Part shown: in pieces, positions 7,511 through 11,483 of the stretch | Layout of the letters: every line of letters begins with the position of its first letter | Position numbering within the stretch: the stretch's first letter is position 1 | Assembly: GCA_015680635.1 (NCBI GenBank) | Contig: JAABOA010000759.1 | Coordinates: forward strand, 306-11,788 | DNA from: Lunasporangiospora selenospora | Lineage: Eukaryota; Mortierellomycota; Mortierellomycetes; Mortierellales; Mortierellaceae | Length of the DNA stretch: 11,483 nt | Direction: 5' to 3' | Notes under the pieces: generated by a model | Told to the model about the DNA's origin: nothing | The model's input: the letters and a program-made list of their open reading frames with translations, nothing else | Database searches by the model: none | Position numbers and translations under genes: made by a program

Positions 7511-10206
7511 ATGGTAAGAGCATGCAGAAAAACAGTGCAACTCTAGTGTAGTAATGTCAAAGTCATTTTGCTCATTCATGAGTCTCGATTGTTATCTTTC
7601 AAGACACCCATGCTCACTCTTCCTCCTCCACCTTTGTGTAGCTTGTTCGTGTACGAAGCAAAGAGGGTACTCACCGCATTGAGGTGAACCCCAATGACGA
7701 TTTTCTCGTTCTACGAGACAAGGTATATCCACACTCTTGGAGATGGGTCTCAACTATCAAGATCTGTTACGCGTTGGGAGCAAAGGGGGGGGGGAATGCT
7801 ACTAGGAAGCCTTGGTTCTCACACTCGATCCATATTTGTTTTAATCATTGCTATTGTAGATTGCTCAACAACTCAAGATATCGGATCCTTCCACCATCAC
7901 AATAAGCGACCAACCCGCTACAGGAGCTACCTCGATCGACAGTCTCTCTGGAAAGTCGCTGACCGATTTTGGCGTGAAGTAAGGTTACAGCGGTAATTGC
8001 CGCAGTAGCAACTCGATGTTGGGGGGGGGGGATTCGAGTCGGTGGCAACGAATCTTTCTTTTTAGTTCTTTCATTACTAATCAGTCCCATCTCACTCTAT
8101 TCTACTCTGCCCACTCTTGTAGACATGGCGATCTTCTCTACATCAGTTTCCAGGAATCGGTAGCTCAGGCATCACCTGCTGCACAGAAAAGCAATGTGGT
8201 CCAGGATCAAGTCGACGACATTCTCGATACTCAAAATGGACTCATCAAGCGGGAGAAGGATCCTAAATTGTAAATTTAACATGGAAGCGATAATGTCTTG
8301 GCTATCTTGAAGGGACACGAGGAAAGCATAAGCTAGACTGGCTGACCATTGTTTTTTTTTCTCATGTTTTTTTTTCTTTTGCTTTTTTTTTTCATTTCAC
8401 AAAGCTGCAAGCATGCCTCCAACGGAATGTGCGACTATTGTATGCCTCTTGAGCCATTTGATACTGCGTATCTGGAGAAAAACAAGATCAAGAGCATGTC
8501 TTTTCACTCGTACTTGCGCAAGTTGGGAGCACATGAAAAGAAGCCAGGCACTTCGTACATTACCCTGCCTTCATTAGAAGAGCCATCGTTCAAGGTCAAG
8601 ACTAATTGCTCCTCTGGACATCCACCATGGCCCGCCAGTATTTGCACCAAATGTCAGCCTAGTGCGATCACCTTGCAGAGACAGGTATGAACTATTTTGG
8701 ATAGCCTAGGATTGTGATGAACCAAGCTGTGGAAACTATATTGAAGTTTCGATATTTCATTTTCAAACAGACATTCCGCGTAGTCGATCATGTCGAATTT
8801 TCCAGTGCGTCTATTATCGACAACTTTATCGGTTACTGGCGTTCCACAGGACTTCAGCGCTTTGGATACATGTACGGACGGTATGAGCCCTATACCGAGG
8901 TCCCTCTCGGAATTAAGGCGGTTGTAGAAGCCATTTACGAATCCCCACAGGAAGGCGACAGTGAAGGTTTGAGACTGGAAGAGCCACTTGAAGGTGAAAA
9001 GCGAGCGGACGAAATGGCGGCGGCCTGTGGACTGCAAAGAGTTGGTATGATCTACACGGATCTGACAGATGATGGCTCAGGGAAGGGAACGGTTCTCTAC
9101 AAACGACACATCGACTCTTACTTTTTCTCATCTCAAGAATGTCAGTTTGCAGCCATGATGCAGAAGCGATACCCCAATGCCACCAAATACTCGTCGACTG
9201 GTTCGTTTGGATCCAAGTTTGTGACCTGTGTCATTGGTGGAAACGAAGAGGGAAACATTGACGTGTCTTCGTACCAGGTTTCGAATACATGCGTTGGAAT
9301 GGTGGATGCCGATATTGTAGAGCCCAGTGTAGAGGCAGGGATCATGCGTGTCAGGGAACCAACATCGGAGCGGTACATTCCTGATGTCTTTTTCAAGTAC
9401 AAGAACGAATACAACTTGATTGTCCAAAAAGATGCAAAACCCTCGTTCCCTGTCGAGTATCTCTTGGTGAATGTAAGTTGGAGAATATGAAAAGCGCCGT
9501 GATCAGCGGTATTAGTGTGAATTGTGATGAAGCTTGCTCGTCAATTCTATGACTGGTCGGAGCAAATCATTGACCGATTTGCGAAATCTTTTATTACTAC
9601 TATTAGGTGACCCATGGTTTCCCTCTCAAGGCAGCACCACTGTTTACCTCACCAAAGTCATTCCCGATCGAGAACAGGACTGGTGCATTGACCCAGGATG
9701 CAGGAACATTGCATAAATACCTTGATTCAGGGCGATTGGTCGATTTGGCCTCAGACTTTCACTTTTTGCTCTATGTGCGCAGTATGGGAATCTTGAATGA
9801 CAATGTAAGGGACCAAGGCTTACCCCCCCCCCCTCTGGTTCACCTGGCACAGCTACGACATACACGCTACTGGTTCATGATCTAATAACCAATCTAATAC
9901 CTCCTATCTCGCGCCCGATTTTTTGATTTCAAATAGGATGAAATGTCACTCTTGGTCCGCATTGCGCTCCAACACAAGGAGGAGGATGCGAACGCCTTGT
10001 CTCAGACTGCAGGATGGCAAACCTTGATGACGATATTGAGAGAGACTGCTACATCATCCAGGGGGCACGGCTCGTCATCATCGGGCGGCGGAGCAGGATC
10101 TTCTGGAAGTGGCTCAGGATCGGCGGCACGGACATGTCGCCACTGCACGTTCACGAACACGCACGGAGGTGAAAACTGTGAGATGTGCGGTTTGCCTATT
10201 GGTTAA
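7511..10206 (+). CDS. NPL4: Npl4, ubiquitin-binding cofactor of Cdc48/p97
   Basis: With Ufd1, Npl4 recruits polyubiquitinated clients to the Cdc48 segregase for ERAD and chromatin extraction. Exons 7511-7513, 7642-7722, 7860-7978, 8123-8269, 8405-8684, 8771-9472, 9607-9804 and 9937-10206 join in frame to 599 aa, the usual size. The ubiquitin-like domain (1 to ~80, opening [14 protein letters not shown]) binds Cdc48. The zf-NPL4 region has C118-x-H120...C126-x2-C129 and C185-x3-H189...C197-x2-C200. An MPN-type domain follows from 211 without the metalloprotease H-x-H motif, as in all Npl4, so it is a binding rather than a peptidase domain. A Gly/Ser linker leads to a C-terminal NZF finger (C577, C580, C591, C594). 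The first coding exon is only ATG; it is accepted because joining it to exon 2 restores the conserved N-terminus, and exon 2 has an in-frame TAG just before it. Confidence 0.95.
7514..7641 (+). other. NPL4 intron 1, directly after the start codon
   Basis: This 128-nt intron begins GTAAGA right after ATG and ends TGTGTAG. A CTCAC sequence near 7614 could be the branch site, followed by a pyrimidine-rich stretch. Splicing here is needed to translate NPL4 from its own ATG. Confidence 0.85.
7785..7794 (+). repeat. G10 homopolymer in NPL4 intron 2
   Basis: A run of ten G lies inside intron 7723-7859 on the sense strand. It sits away from both splice sites and is not coding. Confidence 0.9.
8021..8031 (+). 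repeat. G11 homopolymer in NPL4 intron 3
   Basis: A run of eleven G lies inside intron 7979-8122 on the sense strand. A CTAAT branch-like site follows near 8077. Confidence 0.9.
8352..8392 (+). repeat. T-rich tracts at the 3' end of NPL4 intron 4
   Basis: Three T runs of about 9, 9 and 10 bases lie close together just before the acceptor CACAAAG (intron 8270-8404). They form a strong polypyrimidine tract. Translating through them gives a false hydrophobic Phe-rich leader ahead of exon 5. Confidence 0.85.
9823..9833 (+). repeat. C11 homopolymer in NPL4 intron 7
   Basis: A run of eleven C lies inside intron 9805-9936 on the sense strand. CTAAT branch-like sites follow near 9873 and 9893. Confidence 0.9.
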
Positions 10207-10238
10207 AAGAGGCCATTCGAGTACCATAGGACACAGTT

Positions 10239-10325
10239 CTTCTCTTTCTCTCTCTCTCTCTCTTTCACACACACACACACACTCTCTCTCTCTCTCTCTC
10301 TGACTCTCTCTCTCTCATTCTCTTT
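10239..10325. repeat. Compound (CT)n-(CA)n-(CT)n microsatellite
   Basis: A CT-rich run from about 10241 to 10265 is followed by a CA run (about 10266-10282), then a second CT run interrupted by a GA near 10302. It ends in a T-rich tail. It lies between the NPL4 stop and its AATAAA, so it should be part of the NPL4 3' UTR. Confidence 0.9.
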
Positions 10326-10358
10326 TTGGACTGGGCTCAGTTGTCAACCCCATCCATG

Positions 10359-10364
10359 AATAAA
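10359..10364 (+). terminator. AATAAA poly(A) signal of NPL4
   Basis: A perfect AATAAA lies 153 bp after the NPL4 stop codon, downstream of the microsatellite. Position and strand suit cleavage of the NPL4 transcript; this is inferred from the motif. Confidence 0.6.
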
Positions 10365-10556
10365 GAAGCGGACAAAAGCAAGAAAGAAGGAATGTTTTTC
10401 TCGTGTTGAAAAGGAAATAGACTTTTACTTACTAAAAAAAAGGCAACTAAGAAATATGGGCACTGTGGATAGGGGTTCCTAGGAGAATTATAGGGGACTT
10501 TACATTAAGTAGGAAGGTAGAAAGAAAGAACATTGCTCGAATGGGGGTTGTCCCGC

Positions 10557-11483
10557 TTAGTGCGCCGATCGTGTGGCGGGAGTGGGTTCTGTCGACTCGG
10601 CAGCAGCAGCAGCAGTGCCATCAGTTTCCGTCAATACCACGGGCGACTTTCGGATCGAAGGGTCAGACTCGGGTTCGGCCTGGCTGGAGCGAGCATGTGT
10701 CACTGTCATCTCTCCACTCTGTTCTTCATCCTGATCCGTCGATCCTCCGAATCGCATAGCCAGGTAAAAGCAAGCGGAGCCGATCATCCCACCCAAGAAA
10801 CCAATACCATCATTCTTAAAACCAACTAACATGCCTGCAGTGGTGATCATGATGATAAAGTTGGCATGGCGTTTCTGGTCATCATGAACTCCATCGTTCA
10901 CAGTTCGGGCGACGGCGCCGAGTTCAATTCCCGAGACAAAGAGCATGACTCCAAGAATCGCAGAGGGGAAGCATTGGATCAGGCCCGAGAGCGAGGAGCC
11001 AAAGAAGAGACCGAAAAAGATCTTGAGTGAACCCAAGATAATAATCGAGACTTCGGAACGAGCGCCGAACCGGTACTGGGCGGCCAAGCCTCCAGAACCG
11101 TGGCAGAAGGGCATGGATCCGAAAAAGCATCCAATGAGATTCATGACACCGATAGAGACCGAGATGGTTGGTGTGCTAGCGGGACGTTCGGGGAACAAAT
11201 CTTGGGAGATGGCTGCAAGAGCAATGACCGAGCTAAAGAAGTATGATAAGGGATATGAGATTAGCACCGCCTCTCAGAGAGAAATGCATAAGGGACAAAG
11301 AAAGTTGAATTCACTGTTGAAATCCTTACTTGAGGGCAGTAAGTGGGATCTGGCCCAGACCAGCAGACAGGAAACCATGCTTAAATTCCTCGAGGGTTGG
11401 GATGACTGTTGAGACTGTGTAGACACCAATCTTCGGATAGACAGCCTTGGCTGGTGGGTTCGTATAGAGTTTGATAAAGGCAA
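10557..11483 (-). CDS. MOT1: MOT1-family molybdate transporter, C-terminal part (5' end beyond window)
   Basis: Membrane transporter of the MOT1 molybdate family, which supplies molybdate for molybdenum cofactor synthesis. Two exons are visible on the minus strand: 11483-11330 and 11232-10557, separated by a 97-nt GT-AG intron. They join in frame (GLGQIPLTALN-SVIALAAISQDLFPERPAS) to give 275 residues. The family signature is clear: FGSMPFCHGSGGLAAQYRFG. Hydrophobic helices follow (IIILGSLKIFFGLFFG, AILGVMLFVSGIELG, IIMITTAGMLVGF, FLGGMIGSACFYLAMRFG). The tail of about 70 residues is hydrophilic and Ser/Thr/Glu-rich, with a five-alanine run encoded by a trinucleotide repeat (10601-10615). The N-terminal half, including the other family motif (PVQPMK type), is outside the window. 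The substrate is assigned by family only. Confidence 0.88.
10601..10615. repeat. (CAG)5 trinucleotide repeat encoding polyalanine in MOT1
   Basis: Five CAG units on the plus strand read as GCT codons on the minus strand and give an alanine run in the disordered C-terminal tail of the transporter. Confidence 0.8.

Larger units (their letters stand above)
10207..10556. other. Convergent intergenic region (NPL4 and MOT1 3' ends)
   Basis: NPL4 on the plus strand and the transporter gene on the minus strand end toward each other, so this is 3' UTR and terminator sequence for both. It contains a CT/CA compound microsatellite, a plus-strand AATAAA at 10359-10364, and an A-tract near 10434. No AATAAA is evident for the minus-strand gene. 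No reading frame here looks real. Confidence 0.6.

Noticed and set aside
8021-8045. tRNA B-box-like GATTCGAGTC after the G11 run
   Set aside because: There is no matching A box, acceptor stem or cloverleaf around it, and it lies inside an NPL4 intron.
8349-8404. Possible hydrophobic signal or membrane segment before NPL4 exon 5
   Set aside because: The Phe-rich stretch is translation of the T-rich polypyrimidine tract of intron 4. Splicing at 8404/8405 restores the known zinc-finger sequence.
102-10206. RAD5 and NPL4 as a functional ubiquitin gene cluster
   Set aside because: They are far apart, on opposite strands, and separated by unrelated uL1m and USB1 genes. Chance proximity is the simpler view.
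10945-11412. 155-codon plus-strand reading frame opposite MOT1
   Set aside because: It is the antisense shadow of the transporter exons and crosses the intron; the minus strand gives a recognisable membrane protein.

Overview
The window looks like nuclear DNA from a filamentous fungus. It holds compact genes split by short GT-AG introns of mostly 79-144 nt. Many introns carry a CTAAY-like branch site near the 3' end (for example near 680, 5700, 6348, 8077 and 9873 on the gene's own strand). Every product is a conserved eukaryotic housekeeping protein. The gene set, roughly balanced GC and intron style would fit an early-diverging fungus such as Mortierellomycota/Mucoromycota, but that placement is inference from general appearance only.

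Layout from left to right. (1) Minus strand, 1-3495: a RAD5/HLTF-type SNF2 ATPase with a HIRAN domain and RING finger. It has four exons in the window and its 3' end lies beyond the left edge. (2) An ~840-bp divergent intergenic region with a ~20-bp degenerate tandem repeat. (3) Plus strand, 4388-5807: mitochondrial ribosomal protein uL1m (four exons, 271 aa). (4) Plus strand, 6152-7401: USB1/MPN1, the U6 snRNA 3' phosphodiesterase (five exons, 292 aa). (5) Plus strand, 7511-10206, only 109 bp after USB1: NPL4, the Cdc48/p97 ubiquitin adaptor (eight exons, 599 aa), whose first coding exon is just the ATG. (6) A convergent intergenic region of 350 bp with a compound CT/CA microsatellite. (7) Minus strand, 10557-11483: the C-terminal part of a MOT1-family molybdate transporter, cut by the right edge.

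The genes serve unrelated core tasks: replication-stress tolerance, mitochondrial translation, U6 snRNA maturation, ubiquitin-dependent segregase function and molybdate uptake. RAD5 and NPL4 both belong to ubiquitin pathways, but I see no sign that their proximity is functional. I found no mobile element, CRISPR array, tRNA or rRNA, and no convincing novel system. The most notable points are gene-structure oddities: the ATG-only exon of NPL4, long G/C homopolymers in three of its introns, a 409-nt intron in the uL1m gene, a poly(A) signal overlapping the USB1 stop codon, and the repeat array in the RAD5/uL1m promoter region.
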